In this document: positions 7,608-15,653 of the stretch, one piece after another | Numbering within the stretch: position 1 is the stretch's first letter | Layout: every line of letters begins with the position of its first letter | NCBI RefSeq assembly: GCF_000373365.1 | Contig: NZ_KB891219.1 | Coordinates: 1 to 41,992, forward strand | DNA length: 41,992 nt | Direction: 5' to 3' | DNA from: Parafrankia discariae | GTDB taxonomy: Bacteria; Actinomycetota; Actinomycetes; Frankiales; Frankiaceae | Program-made: the position numbers and the translations under genes | The notes under the pieces: generated by a model | Database searches by the model: none | What the model saw: the letters and a program-made list of their open reading frames with translations, nothing else | What the model was told of the DNA's origin: nothing

Positions 7608-8353
7608 TGGCCGGCTCGGCGGAGGCCACGCAGCTGACTGACCAGTACCGGCGCCAGCAGCTCGCGCTGCGCGCGGCGACGACGCGGGACCTGCAGACGA
7701 TCTGGCCCCTGTTCACCGGCAGCGACGAAAGCTTCGCGTCGTTCACCGAGGCCGCGGTGAACCTGGTGCTGCAGCGGCACAGCACCTCGTCGGGTCTGGC
7801 CAGCGCCTACTACACCCGGTTCCGCGCTGCTGAGGGAGTCGCAGGGGAGATCATTCCCCGGATCGCGCCCCGCATCGGCATCGGCCTCATCCAGGCGGCG
7901 CTGTTCGCCACCGGTCTGGCTGGTACCCGCCGGGCGATCGGCGCCGGCCAGACCCTGGGGGAAGCTCGGAGGACTGGGCTGGTCCAGGCCGCCGGCGCCG
8001 CGTCCCGCCTCGTGTTGGACGGCGGCCGCCGCACGGTGGATGACACGGTGCGCGCGGATCCGAAGGCCCGCGGCTGGGTGCGGGTCACCTCCGGCCAGCC
8101 GTGCGCGTTCTGCGCGATGCTCGCCAGCCGCGGCCCGGCCTACAAGTCCGACCGGACGAGCCGGTTCCAGGCACACGACCACTGTGCGTGCACCTCGGAG
8201 CCGGTGTTCGAGGGGTCCGAGCTGCCCGCGACCACCCGCCGCTTCGAGCAACTGTGGCGCGAGTCCGCCGCCGGCAAGGACGACCAGCTGAACCGGTTCC
8301 GCCGCGCACTCGCCGAGCAGACCGGCCAGGCCGCCGTCGCGGCCGCCGAGTAG
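7607..8353 (+). CDS. MuF-like minor head protein (248 aa)
   Basis: Residues 1-150 are helical. The C-terminal part carries a conserved cluster, GQPCAFCAMLASRGP (C166, C169), followed by FQAHDHCACTSEPVF (H190, H192, C193, C195). This is the probable metal-binding MuF signature of minor capsid proteins that follow the portal in actinophages. MuF proteins are thought to be injected or to aid head morphogenesis. There is no separate capsid protease gene nearby. Confidence 0.8.
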   Translation: MAGSAEATQLTDQYRRQQLALRAATTRDLQTIWPLFTGSDESFASFTEAAVNLVLQRHSTSSGLASAYYTRFRAAEGVAGEIIPRIAPRIGIGLIQAALFATGLAGTRRAIGAGQTLGEARRTGLVQAAGAASRLVLDGGRRTVDDTVRADPKARGWVRVTSGQPCAFCAMLASRGPAYKSDRTSRFQAHDHCACTSEPVFEGSELPATTRRFEQLWRESAAGKDDQLNRFRRALAEQTGQAAVAAAE

Positions 8354-8442
8354 ACGTCTTCGCCCCGCGATGGGACGGAGATCAAATCCGGGCGCGATGC
8401 CCGTCCCTGCCGTGAGGGCGGGGTGACACGAGGGAGGCCGTG

Positions 8443-8976
8443 ATGGCCGACGAGGACGACACCGACACCGGCACCGAGACGGCGGAGGACGACGTGACGT
8501 CGACCGACACCGACGGCGGAGGTGAGGACGGCGCGCAGCGGGCGTTGGCCTCCGAGCGGCGCGCCCGCCGGGCCGCCGAGAAGGCGCTGAAGGACGCGAC
8601 GGCTCAGCTGCAGGCCGCCGCGGACAAGGACAAGTCGGAGACGCAGCGGCTGCAGGACGCGGCTGCCGGCGCCGAACGACGCGCGGAGGAAGCCGAACAG
8701 CGGCTACTCCGCATCGAGGTCGGAGCCGACAAGGGCCTGTCAGTCGCTCAGGCGAAGCGCCTGGTGGGCGCCACCCGGGAGGAGCTCGAGGCCGACGCCG
8801 ACGAGCTGCTCGCCACGTTCGGCGGCAGCGCGAAGGAGACCGCGGCCGAGGACAAGCCGAAGCCCCGGCCTGGTGGGAAGCCGACGGAGAAGCTCCGCCC
8901 GGGCGCCGCACCTGAGTCCGAGCCGAAGGTCGACCCCGGCAAGCTCGCCGCGTCGATCCTCGAACGTCCGTTCTGA
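8443..8976 (+). CDS. Capsid scaffolding protein (177 aa)
   Basis: The ATG at 8443 is 5 bases after AGGGAGG; the GTG one codon earlier is too close. The protein is highly charged. An acidic N-terminus (EDDTDTGTETAEDD) is followed by a long Ala/Glu/Arg/Gln coiled coil (about 30-115) and a proline/lysine-rich tail with a short C-terminal helix (KLAASILERPF). Together with its position just before the coat gene, this is the standard internal scaffold layout. Confidence 0.85.
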   Translation: MADEDDTDTGTETAEDDVTSTDTDGGGEDGAQRALASERRARRAAEKALKDATAQLQAAADKDKSETQRLQDAAAGAERRAEEAEQRLLRIEVGADKGLSVAQAKRLVGATREELEADADELLATFGGSAKETAAEDKPKPRPGGKPTEKLRPGAAPESEPKVDPGKLAASILERPF

Positions 8977-9027
8977 TCAACCCCGCTCGGCCAGAGCCGC
9001 CGCGGGTTCACATACAGGAGGTAGACC

Positions 9028-9909
9028 GTGGCGGTTCTGACCGCACAGGGTATTTCGGCGGTGGCAATCGAGCTCCTCACCCGGACGCTCGTCCTGCCCC
9101 GGACCGCGACCATGATCCCGGGCGAGGAGTTCGCCGGCAGCAACGGCGACACCATCACCGTCCGCGTCCCCCAGCCCGGAACGGCCCGCAAGCAGGCCAC
9201 CCCCGGGACGACGATCACCTACGACACCGTGAACGAGGTCCCGGTCGACGTCTCGCTGGAGCACCTCTACCACGCGAAGCGGATCACCGACGAGGAAGCG
9301 TCGCTGGAGCTGGAGGACTTCGCCCGACAGGTCACCCGGGTGCAGGTCGCCGCGGTCGCCACCGGGGCGGAGAACGAGCTCGCCACAGCGATGAACGACC
9401 TGACCTCGGATGACGACGACGTCACCGCCGCCAACATCAAGAGCCGGGTGCTGGAGGCCCGCACCGCGATCTCCCGGGCGAACGCGCCGGCGACGGACCG
9501 GTGGGCAGCCTGCTCGCCGGAGTTCGCCGAGGTCGTCCTGGGCCTCGACGAGTTCTCCCGGGCGGACGCCGCCGGTGACCAGACCGCCCTGCGCGAGGCG
9601 ATCATCGGCCGGTGGCGAGGGTTCACCTGGGTGGAGGCCAACGGGCTCGACGCGGGCACCGCGGTGCTGTACCACCGCTCCGGGTTCGTGATGGCCAACC
9701 GGTCGCCGGTCGCCCCGCGCGGAGCCCGCGAGTCCGCCACCACGACCAGCGGTGGCATCTCGATGCGGCAGATCTTCCAGTACGACCCGAACATCCTCTC
9801 CGACGCCAGCGTGCTGTCCACGTTCGCCGGCGCCGCGGTGGTCGCGGAGAACGAGGCGGGTACGGACATCCGCCGGGCGTACAAGCTCGAGCTCGCCAGC
9901 CTGAGCTGA
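9028..9909 (+). CDS. Major capsid (coat) protein (293 aa)
   Basis: GTG is preceded by AGGAGG at 8 bases, a strong site suited to an abundant protein. The sequence (ELLTRTLVLPRTATMIPGEEF, GDTITVRVPQPG, VDVSLEHLYHAKRITDEEAS) fits the P22 gp5-like group of HK97-fold coat proteins. No maturation-protease motif is present. It is followed after one base by the first head-tail connector. Seven or more later genes are in line, so transcription probably continues. Confidence 0.9.
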   Translation: MAVLTAQGISAVAIELLTRTLVLPRTATMIPGEEFAGSNGDTITVRVPQPGTARKQATPGTTITYDTVNEVPVDVSLEHLYHAKRITDEEASLELEDFARQVTRVQVAAVATGAENELATAMNDLTSDDDDVTAANIKSRVLEARTAISRANAPATDRWAACSPEFAEVVLGLDEFSRADAAGDQTALREAIIGRWRGFTWVEANGLDAGTAVLYHRSGFVMANRSPVAPRGARESATTTSGGISMRQIFQYDPNILSDASVLSTFAGAAVVAENEAGTDIRRAYKLELASLS

Positions 9910-9910
9910 C

Positions 9911-10327
9911 GTGCCCCTGCCACCGCTGGTCGACCTGGCCGCCTACCTCACGCGGACCGGGCAGGTCCTCGCTGACTTGGACATCGCTGAGCAGGCGCAG
10001 CTGACTGCCCTGCTCGGCGACGCCAGCGCCCTCGTACGCCTGGAGGCTGGCCTCGACTGGGTCGCCGGCGACGGGGTCACGGTGACCACGCCGGATGTGG
10101 TGGTGCCGGTCGTGGTCGCCATGGTCCGGCGCAGCACGGATAACCCCGAGGGGCTCACAGGGGAAACCCTGGGTGATCACAGCTGGCAGATGGGCAACGC
10201 GAGCGCTGACCTGTACCTGACCAAGGCCGAGACGAAGACGGTGCGCCGCGCCGCGGGCCGCGCCGGCTTCGGTTCCATCCAACTGGAGGGAGATCTGCCC
10301 GTGCAGCCGTCGGAGTGGTGTTGGTGA
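9911..10327 (+). CDS. Head-tail connector / adaptor protein (138 aa)
   Basis: Residues 1-80 (LPPLVDLAAYLTRTGQ, EQAQLTALLGDASALVRLEAG) form the helical bundle of gp6/gp15-like adaptors that dock on the portal. The TPDVVVPVVVAMVRR helix is characteristic. A less ordered C-terminal half with SADLYLTKAETKTVRRAAG follows. The GTG start is one base after the coat stop. It overlaps the next gene by 4 bases. Confidence 0.8.
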   Translation: MPLPPLVDLAAYLTRTGQVLADLDIAEQAQLTALLGDASALVRLEAGLDWVAGDGVTVTTPDVVVPVVVAMVRRSTDNPEGLTGETLGDHSWQMGNASADLYLTKAETKTVRRAAGRAGFGSIQLEGDLPVQPSEWCW

Positions 10328-10665
10328 GGATCACCCGCCGGCTCAACCGGGAGCTCGAGGTGTGGCGGCCGGTGGCTGAGGACGACGGCGCCGGCGGCCA
10401 GACCGTCACCCCGATGCTCGTCGACACCGTGCCGATGAAGATCGACCAGGCGTCCGCCGCCGAGCGGCTGCTGGCCGCGCAGGCCGGCGCCGAGCTGACC
10501 CACAACGGCTACGCCGAGCCGGACGCCGACATCGCCCGGGGCGACGAGCTGCGCGGTGACGGGCAGACGTTCCGCGTCGACTCCGTCGTCGAGCCGTCCA
10601 CGCCTCGCTACAGGAAGGCCGGCCTGGTGCAGGTCCAGGCCGAGCCGGGAGACGAGCCATCGTGA
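10324..10665 (+). CDS. Head-tail stopper / head closure protein (113 aa)
   Basis: Several in-frame starts occur (10315, 10318, 10321, 10324). GTG 10324 is chosen because GGAG lies 8 bases before it. The protein is a mainly beta fold: TRRLNRELEVWRPV, then VDTVPMKIDQASAAERLLA, and a later strand pair GDELRGDGQTFRVDSVVEP. The size and position after an adaptor match gp16-like head closure proteins that seal the filled head. The assignment rests on layout as much as sequence. Confidence 0.65.
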   Translation: MRITRRLNRELEVWRPVAEDDGAGGQTVTPMLVDTVPMKIDQASAAERLLAAQAGAELTHNGYAEPDADIARGDELRGDGQTFRVDSVVEPSTPRYRKAGLVQVQAEPGDEPS

Positions 10666-10901
10666 AGCTCCCGCCTGGCCTCGTGACCGCTGGCGCGAAC
10701 TCGCGCTACTCGGTGCAGGGTGGGCAGCACCGGCACACCCGTGGGGGCGAGGCCGCGGCCGCGACCGCGCAGGACTGGGACGGGCAGGTCGCTGTCCTGC
10801 GGCGGATGCCGATGCCCAGCGCTCCGTCCATGGCGGCGGGTGTCTGCGGTAGCTGCGAGGGGCCTGTCGAGCTCGCTGGGTACTGCAGGTGCTCGGCATG
10901 A
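10662..10901 (+). CDS. Small phage protein with C-terminal zinc-knuckle-like motif (79 aa)
   Basis: GTG overlaps the preceding stop. The N-terminus is polar and disordered-looking (SRYSVQGGQHRHTRGGEA). The C-terminus holds four cysteines, CGSC then CRC (residues 62, 65, 76, 78), a plausible single zinc site. I do not know its function. It sits at the junction between head genes and the glycosyltransferase block. Confidence 0.6.
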   Translation: MKLPPGLVTAGANSRYSVQGGQHRHTRGGEAAAATAQDWDGQVAVLRRMPMPSAPSMAAGVCGSCEGPVELAGYCRCSA

Positions 10902-11569
10902 CCGACAGCACGGGTGCTGAGCTGACGATCCTGGTGCCGATGCTCGGCCGGCCACACCGCGTCGCCCCCCTGCTCATGTCTATCGGTACGACCGTCCCCG
11001 ACGCCGAGGTGCTGTGGCTGGTCACCCCAAGGGATCACACGGTCGTCGCCGAGATCGGCCGTGTGGGAGGCCGGGCGCTCGCGGTGCGGCACGACCGCGG
11101 CGACTACGCCCGAAAGATCAACACCGGGTACAGAGCGACCGACCGGCCGCTGCTGTTCCTCGGCGCCTCCGACCTGCTGTTCCGCCCCGGCTGGTACCAG
11201 GCCGCCCGCGCCCAGCTTGCCGCCGGCATCGGTGTCGTCGGAACCAACGACCTCGGCAGCCCGCGGGTGCTCGCCGGCGAGCATGCCACCCACAGCCTCG
11301 TCGCCAGGGCGTACGCCGACCAGCCAGGAGCGACCGCGGACCAGGCCGGTGAGGTGCTGCACGAGGGCTACTGGCACGAGTACTGCGACGACGAGCTCGT
11401 ACAGGTCGCCCGTGCTCGCGGCGCCTGGGCGTTCGCCGAGAACTCCCACGTCGAGCACCTGCACCCCGACTACCGGAAAGCGCCGGTAGACCGGCTGTAC
11501 CTGCAGCGCCGCCGGCGGATGCGGCAGGGCGAGCCGCTGTTCCGGGAGCGGGAGTCGCTGTGGACGTGA
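10898..11569 (+). CDS. Phage glycosyltransferase, GT-A fold (223 aa)
   Basis: The ATG at 10898 has a GCAGGT site 7 bases upstream; the GTG three codons earlier has none. The protein opens with a nucleotide-binding strand (LTILVPMLGRPHRV). It carries GDYARKINTGYRAT, which suits the sugar-nucleotide loop, and LLFLGASDLLFRPGWYQAA in place of a canonical DxD. The C-terminal EYCDDELV and HLHPDY resemble the acceptor end of GT2 enzymes. The substrate is unknown. It is the first of six such genes between head and tail modules. Confidence 0.7.
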   Translation: MTDSTGAELTILVPMLGRPHRVAPLLMSIGTTVPDAEVLWLVTPRDHTVVAEIGRVGGRALAVRHDRGDYARKINTGYRATDRPLLFLGASDLLFRPGWYQAARAQLAAGIGVVGTNDLGSPRVLAGEHATHSLVARAYADQPGATADQAGEVLHEGYWHEYCDDELVQVARARGAWAFAENSHVEHLHPDYRKAPVDRLYLQRRRRMRQGEPLFRERESLWT

Positions 11570-12171
11570 CCGTCGCCATCGGCACGTTCGGCCTGTCCTG
11601 GTGGTACGACCTCGCTGTCCGCCGGGCGATCCCGTCCGCTGAGGCGCTCGGCGTCCCCGTCGTCCACTACCACGCAGAGACCCTCCACGACGCCCGCAAC
11701 GGCGCCCTGGCCCTCGTCGACACCGAGTGGGTCATCCACCTGGACGCCGACGACGAGCTCGAGCCGGGCTACCTCGACGCCATGGCCGCCGGCACCGCCG
11801 ATGTCCGGGCGCCGGCGGTGCGCTATGTCCGCGGCCTCGGCCGGCTGCGCGCGAGCACCCCGGCTGTGCCGACCGTGGCCGGTCACAGCCACCACTGCCA
11901 GGCAGCCTGCCTGCTGCAGGGGAACTGGCTGGTCGTCGGCGCCCTCGTCCGCACCGATCTGGTCCGCCAGGTCGGCGGCTGGCGCGACTTCGACTGGTCC
12001 GAGGACTGGGATCTCTGGCTGCGCTGCCACCTCGCCGGCGCCAGCTTCGAGGCCATGCCCGCGGCGATCTACCGGGCCCACGTCCGCCCCGGCAGCCGGA
12101 ATCGGGCGCCGAGCAGGCAGACCCGGCTCGCCGCGCACCGCGCCATCGCGGCAGCGAACGGCATCCTGTGA
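11560..12171 (+). CDS. Family 2 glycosyltransferase (203 aa)
   Basis: GTG start overlaps the preceding gene by 10 bases. ARNGAL (45-50) and HLDADDELEPGY (60-71) give the classic GT2 sugar-nucleotide site with a D62-A-D64 metal motif. DWSEDWDLWLRC (145-156) supplies the ED catalytic motif. The enzyme should move a sugar from an NDP-sugar to a protein or glycan acceptor. No membrane segment is present, so it probably acts in the cytoplasm during virion assembly. Confidence 0.82.
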   Translation: MDVTVAIGTFGLSWWYDLAVRRAIPSAEALGVPVVHYHAETLHDARNGALALVDTEWVIHLDADDELEPGYLDAMAAGTADVRAPAVRYVRGLGRLRASTPAVPTVAGHSHHCQAACLLQGNWLVVGALVRTDLVRQVGGWRDFDWSEDWDLWLRCHLAGASFEAMPAAIYRAHVRPGSRNRAPSRQTRLAAHRAIAAANGIL

Positions 12172-12184
12172 GAGAGGACATCCA

Positions 12185-12352
12185 GTGGCTCACGTCGTGA
12201 ACGAGGACCAGCCGTCGCCTCCTGATCCCTGGAACCGTGCCGCGGCTGTCGCGGAGAAGCTCGAGGCGATGGCTGATCTGGCGCCCCGTGAGGAGGCCTT
12301 GCCTCTGCTGCGGGAGGCGGCGGCTATCTGGGTGACCCTGGCACGGGGCTGA
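12185..12352 (+). CDS. Hypothetical small phage protein (55 aa)
   Basis: GTG start about 7 bases after a GAGAGAGG ribosome site. The peptide is one polar segment (EDQPSPPDPWNRAA) followed by two amphipathic helices (AVAEKLEAMADLAPREEAL and LLREAAAIWVTLARG). Its size and location between two glycosyltransferase genes suggest a small partner, but nothing proves it. It is easy to miss because the frame lies inside a longer shadow. Confidence 0.55.
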   Translation: MAHVVNEDQPSPPDPWNRAAAVAEKLEAMADLAPREEALPLLREAAAIWVTLARG

Positions 12353-12357
12353 CCTCC

Positions 12358-13068
12358 GTGAACATCGCCGTGCTCGTGATGACCGACGGCCGCGACGACC
12401 TGCTCGACCGGACAATTCAGTCGGCCCAGTGGAACCTCGGTGGCCCGCTCGTCCGGTGGATGATCCACGACGACACCGGCGATGGCGACCATCGTGAGGT
12501 GCTCAGGAGGCGATACCCGCACGTTGAGCTGATCTCGGCGAGCAACCGCCGGGCTGGATTCGGCGGGTCCATCCGGTGGGCGTGGACAGTCCTCAGCCTC
12601 CAAGCTGAGGCCGCTGAGGTCGACTTCGTCTTCCACCTCGAAGACGACTTCGTCTTTCGCCAGCCGGTCGACCTGCGTGCGATGGCCGAGGTGCTCACCG
12701 CCAGCCCGCACCTCGCCCAGCTTGCGCTCCGCCGGCAGCCCTGGAACGACGCGGAACGGGCCGCTGGCGGCATCGTCGAGCAGCACCCCGGCAGCTACGT
12801 CGAGATCTCCGGCGACGACGACGGACACGCCTGGCTCGAGCACCGACGGTTCTTCACCACCAACCCCTGTCTCTACAGGGCCGCACTCTGTTCGACGGGC
12901 TGGCCGACGGGCGCCGAGTCGGAGGGCCGGTTCGGCCTCGGCCTGCTCGAGCGCGGTCTGCCCTGGGGAGTCCCCGGTCCGGCGGTCCGCTTCGGCTTCT
13001 GGGGCGCTCGAGACAGCGGCGAATGGGTGGAACACATCGGCCACCAGCGCGCAGGCACCGGCTACTGA
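12358..13068 (+). CDS. Phage glycosyltransferase, GT-A fold (236 aa)
   Basis: GTG start 5 bases after the previous stop. The N-terminus MNIAVLVMTDGRDDLLDRTI is the Rossmann-like donor strand. HLEDDFVF (93-100) supplies the acidic metal motif. The C-terminal half (FTTNPCLYRAALC, then RFGFWGARDSGEWVEHIGH) resembles phage-encoded glycosyltransferases seen in actinophage genomes. It ends by overlapping the stop of the oppositely oriented XRE gene by 7 bases. Confidence 0.72.
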   Translation: MNIAVLVMTDGRDDLLDRTIQSAQWNLGGPLVRWMIHDDTGDGDHREVLRRRYPHVELISASNRRAGFGGSIRWAWTVLSLQAEAAEVDFVFHLEDDFVFRQPVDLRAMAEVLTASPHLAQLALRRQPWNDAERAAGGIVEQHPGSYVEISGDDDGHAWLEHRRFFTTNPCLYRAALCSTGWPTGAESEGRFGLGLLERGLPWGVPGPAVRFGFWGARDSGEWVEHIGHQRAGTGY

Positions 13069-13343
13069 ATCACGGTCTCCACAGCCAGCATGATCGGGGA
13101 CGGATCGATGAGTTGCTCAGGCGAGACATCCAACGCCGCCGCGAGCGCAACCAGATCGTCGACGCTCAGCCCCCGCTCACCATGCTCGATCTTGGAGAGC
13201 CCCGTCGGCAGGATCGGGCGCCCGAGATCCGTCAGCCGTTCCGAGAGCTGCACGAGCGTCAGGCGCCGTGCCTTCCGCAGCTGCGTCACGCGACGGCGCA
13301 CTCGTTCGCCGGTAGTTCCCACCTCGAGTGGGTGCGTCCCCAT
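13062..13343 (-). CDS. XRE-family helix-turn-helix regulator (93 aa)
   Basis: Residues 13-80 form a Cro/C1-type HTH: RRVTQLRKARRLTLVQLSERL, then SKIEHGERGLSVDDLVALAAAL, and DVSPEQLIDP. It lies opposite to all surrounding structural genes. A 59-base gap separates it from the divergent secreted-protein gene, so it probably controls that promoter and is expressed in the lysogen. No GGAGG is seen before its ATG, so it may be leaderless. This arrangement is typical of an inserted accessory gene (moron). Confidence 0.8.
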   Translation of the reverse strand: MGTHPLEVGTTGERVRRRVTQLRKARRLTLVQLSERLTDLGRPILPTGLSKIEHGERGLSVDDLVALAAALDVSPEQLIDPSPIMLAVETVIQ

Positions 13344-13402
13344 ATCGGAAGGCTAGCCGTCCACGACAGCCGTCGGGATCGGCTACCGAGGAAGGGCGGG
13401 CA
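13344..13402. promoter_or_regulatory. Divergent intergenic region between XRE gene and secreted-protein gene
   Basis: This 59-base gap must hold the start signals of both genes. GGAAGGGCGGG ends shortly before the ATG at 13403. Short inverted matches (GGCTAGCCG and CGATCCCGAC/GTCGGGATCG-type arms) could be operator sites. I see no clear -35/-10 pair. Confidence 0.4.
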
Positions 13403-13885
13403 ATGATCCGTAAGAGAGGCACATCGTTGATCGCCGTACTCGCGGTGCTGGTCGTCTGCGTGGTTGCCGCCGCGGCGATCGCGCGCGCTGACCCGTTCGA
13501 TCCGACCAGCGGAACCGTCGCGGTGATGGCCAGCGGCGGGACGGTTTACGAGGACTACACCGCCGGTCCACAGAGCGTGAACGGCAGCGTCACCGTGGCG
13601 GCGGTGACGCTACCGGCCGGCCGGTACGAGCTGCTCGCCAAGGCTTGGGTCGACAATTCCCTCGGTTCCGAGTCCTTTATTCAGTGTGGCTTCGTCGATG
13701 GCATCGCCGGAAATGACAACACTCGCGCGAGCGCCGGCTCCGCCTACGTGACGATGATCGCTTCCGGTGCCTCCGAGTTCGCAGAGGAGACGGAAGTGGA
13801 GTATGTCTGTGCCAGCGATGCGGCGGTGGACGTGCATCGCGCCTTGCTGAAAGCCACCACCGTCAGCGCGATCGTCCTCCAGTGA
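13403..13885 (+). CDS. Secreted or membrane-anchored prophage protein (160 aa)
   Basis: The ATG at 13403 has GGAAGGG upstream and starts a clean signal sequence, MIRKRGTSLIAVLAVLVVCV, then AAAAIARADP with an A-R-A cleavage-like site near 29-31. The mature part is beta-rich and carries two cysteines (IQCGF and EYVCAS) that may pair. No family is recognised. It lies divergent from an XRE regulator. Possible roles are lysogenic conversion or superinfection exclusion at the surface. The stop overlaps the next GTG. Confidence 0.65.
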   Translation: MIRKRGTSLIAVLAVLVVCVVAAAAIARADPFDPTSGTVAVMASGGTVYEDYTAGPQSVNGSVTVAAVTLPAGRYELLAKAWVDNSLGSESFIQCGFVDGIAGNDNTRASAGSAYVTMIASGASEFAEETEVEYVCASDAAVDVHRALLKATTVSAIVLQ

Positions 13886-14490
13886 CCCATATACACAGCT
13901 GCATTGTCAGCTACAAACGGCGCAAACTTACCGAACGGACCCTCAAGAGCTACCTCGCCACGGTTACCGTGTCGTATTCCGTGGTAATCGTCGACAACGG
14001 CTCTCCGGCCGAGGTGACGGACTGGCTGGCAGCGCTGGACGTACCCGTAGTTCTTCTCGGCGAGAACCGGTATCCGGGCTACGCGACCAACCGGGGCTGG
14101 GAGTCGATGCCGCTCGAGACCACGCTGCTGCATCGGATCGATAACGACACCGAGTTCGTGCCTGGCTGGTGCGACCGGGTGCTCGCCGCGTTCACCGACC
14201 CGCAGGTCGGCCAGGTCGGCTTGGCCGCGGCCGGGGACGAGCCGTGGACATCGATGCCGTCCTGGCCGGTGGGCGGCAACTCGATCATTCGCCGGGAGCT
14301 GTACGACGCCGGGCTGCGCTACTCGGAACGGCCATGGACGGCGGACGGAACGATGGAGGACCACCAGCTGACGAAAGATGTGTGGGCGATGGGCTGGCAA
14401 CGCGGATGGGCGGCCGAGGCGATCGTCTACCTCGGCGGCGGCGACCCGGAGTACTACGAGCAGACCCGCCGGGCTCGGGGGCTGGCGTGA
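13882..14490 (+). CDS. Family 2 glycosyltransferase (202 aa)
   Basis: GTG overlaps the secreted-protein stop. SYSVVIVDNGSPAEV (31-45) is the donor-binding strand. GYATNRGWE and HRIDNDTEFVPGW supply the acidic DxD region (about 84-96). GGNSIIRRELYDAGLR and DGTMEDHQLTKDVW match the acceptor-loop ED motif. It looks catalytically complete. It is read together with the next GT gene, with a 4-base overlap. Confidence 0.85.
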   Translation: MTHIHSCIVSYKRRKLTERTLKSYLATVTVSYSVVIVDNGSPAEVTDWLAALDVPVVLLGENRYPGYATNRGWESMPLETTLLHRIDNDTEFVPGWCDRVLAAFTDPQVGQVGLAAAGDEPWTSMPSWPVGGNSIIRRELYDAGLRYSERPWTADGTMEDHQLTKDVWAMGWQRGWAAEAIVYLGGGDPEYYEQTRRARGLA

Positions 14491-15278
14491 CCGTCGTCGG
14501 GATCGCGATGGTGCGTGACGAGGCCGACATCATCGCCGGCACCCTGCGGCACATGGCAGGCGAAGTCGACCAGCTCCTGGTCGCTGACAACGGGTCGACC
14601 GACGGCACCCGGGAGATCCTCGACGCCCTCATCCCCGACCTACCGCTGGTCGTTGTCGACGATCGGGATCCTGCCTACTACCAGTCGGCGAAGATGACCA
14701 AGCTCGCTGGCATCGCGCACCGGCTGTTCGAGGCCACCTGGATCGTGCCGTTCGACGCCGACGAACTCTGGTACTCCCCGGCCGACCGGATCGCCGACGT
14801 CCTCACCGCCAGCCGCCGCCCCTACGCCGTCGCCGACCTGTACAACCACCTGGCGACCGCGCTCGACGAGCCCGGTGACGATCCGTTCCGGACGATGGTC
14901 TGGCGGCAGACCGATCCCGGCCCCCTGGGCAAGGTCGCGCTGCGCTGGCAGCCCGGTGCGGTGATCCATCAGGGCAACCACGGCGTCACCCTCCCCGCCG
15001 GCGGGCCGCCGCTCGAGGGCGCGCTGGCCGTTCGCCACTTCCCGGCGCGCAGCCCGCAGCAGTTCGCCCGCAAAGGCCGTAACGGCGCTGCGGCGTACGC
15101 GGCCGCACCCGACCTGCCCGAGCACGAAGGCGCCCACTGGCGTGCCTACGGCCGGCTCCACGCCCAAGGCGGCGACGAGCTGCTGCACGAGGTGTTCCGC
15201 GAACACTGGTGGTACCTCAGCCCGACCGACGCCGGCCTCCTCCGCGACCCCGCCCCCTACCGGTGGTGGGAGAGCTAA
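14487..15278 (+). CDS. Family 2 glycosyltransferase (263 aa)
   Basis: GTG 14487 overlaps the preceding stop (GTGA) and begins the conserved VVGIAMVRDEADIIAGTL. ADNGSTDGTREIL and VPFDADELWY supply the nucleotide site and DxD. The later NHGVTLPAGG and VRHFPARSPQQFARKG fit GT2 enzymes of the glycan-decorating type found in bacteria and phages. It is the longest of the six. Its last codons overlap the convergent gene at 15275 by 4 bases. Confidence 0.85.
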   Translation: MTVVGIAMVRDEADIIAGTLRHMAGEVDQLLVADNGSTDGTREILDALIPDLPLVVVDDRDPAYYQSAKMTKLAGIAHRLFEATWIVPFDADELWYSPADRIADVLTASRRPYAVADLYNHLATALDEPGDDPFRTMVWRQTDPGPLGKVALRWQPGAVIHQGNHGVTLPAGGPPLEGALAVRHFPARSPQQFARKGRNGAAAYAAAPDLPEHEGAHWRAYGRLHAQGGDELLHEVFREHWWYLSPTDAGLLRDPAPYRWWES

Positions 15279-15610
15279 GGCGTCAGTCCGACGGACGACC
15301 CGACCTGGCGCCACGCACCGCCCTCGTGCCGGTGCTCCTCCTCTGCCACCCCGGCCGGCGCGGTGGTGATCCGCTGCACGGCGTAGCCGATCGCCCGGTC
15401 GAGGTCGCTGTGCTGCTCGACGGTCACCCGAACCTTGGCCGTTGCACCGTCACGCCGACGGCCGCTCATGGTGACCGCGACCAGGCCCGAGTGCCTGTAC
15501 ACGCGGAATCCCTGATCGCCTTCCGGGAGAGCATCCGCCGGCACCTCCTCGGTGTCGTACTCGACCTCCATGTCCTGGATTTCTAGCAGGGGCTTCAGTT
15601 CCGAGCTCAT
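15275..15610 (-). CDS. Hypothetical protein, leftward (111 aa)
   Basis: The ATG at 15610 gives MSSELKPLLEIQDMEVEYDT and excludes an implausible longer N-terminus. The rest is beta-rich with an SGLVAVTMSGRRRDGATAKV segment, then RVTVEQHSDLDRAIGYAVQR. No family is recognised. It faces against the structural operon, converging on a glycosyltransferase gene. Like the XRE gene it may be expressed from its own promoter in the lysogen. Confidence 0.55.
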   Translation of the reverse strand: MSSELKPLLEIQDMEVEYDTEEVPADALPEGDQGFRVYRHSGLVAVTMSGRRRDGATAKVRVTVEQHSDLDRAIGYAVQRITTAPAGVAEEEHRHEGGAWRQVGSSVGLTP

Positions 15611-15653
15611 GCCTGCATCATCCCGCGCCCACCCGAGAACAGGAGAACTGATC

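Noticed and set aside
6971-8980. Long minus-strand open frame opposite portal, MuF and scaffold genes
   Set aside because: Arg/Pro/Ala-rich antisense shadow. The plus-strand genes have clear families and ribosome sites.
10706-11464. Minus-strand open frame opposite the first glycosyltransferase
   Set aside because: No ribosome site and no recognisable motif; the opposite strand has a coupled start and GT-like pattern.
13328-13402. Longer N-terminus for the secreted protein
   Set aside because: The extension would bury the signal peptide and lacks a ribosome site. ATG 13403 has one.
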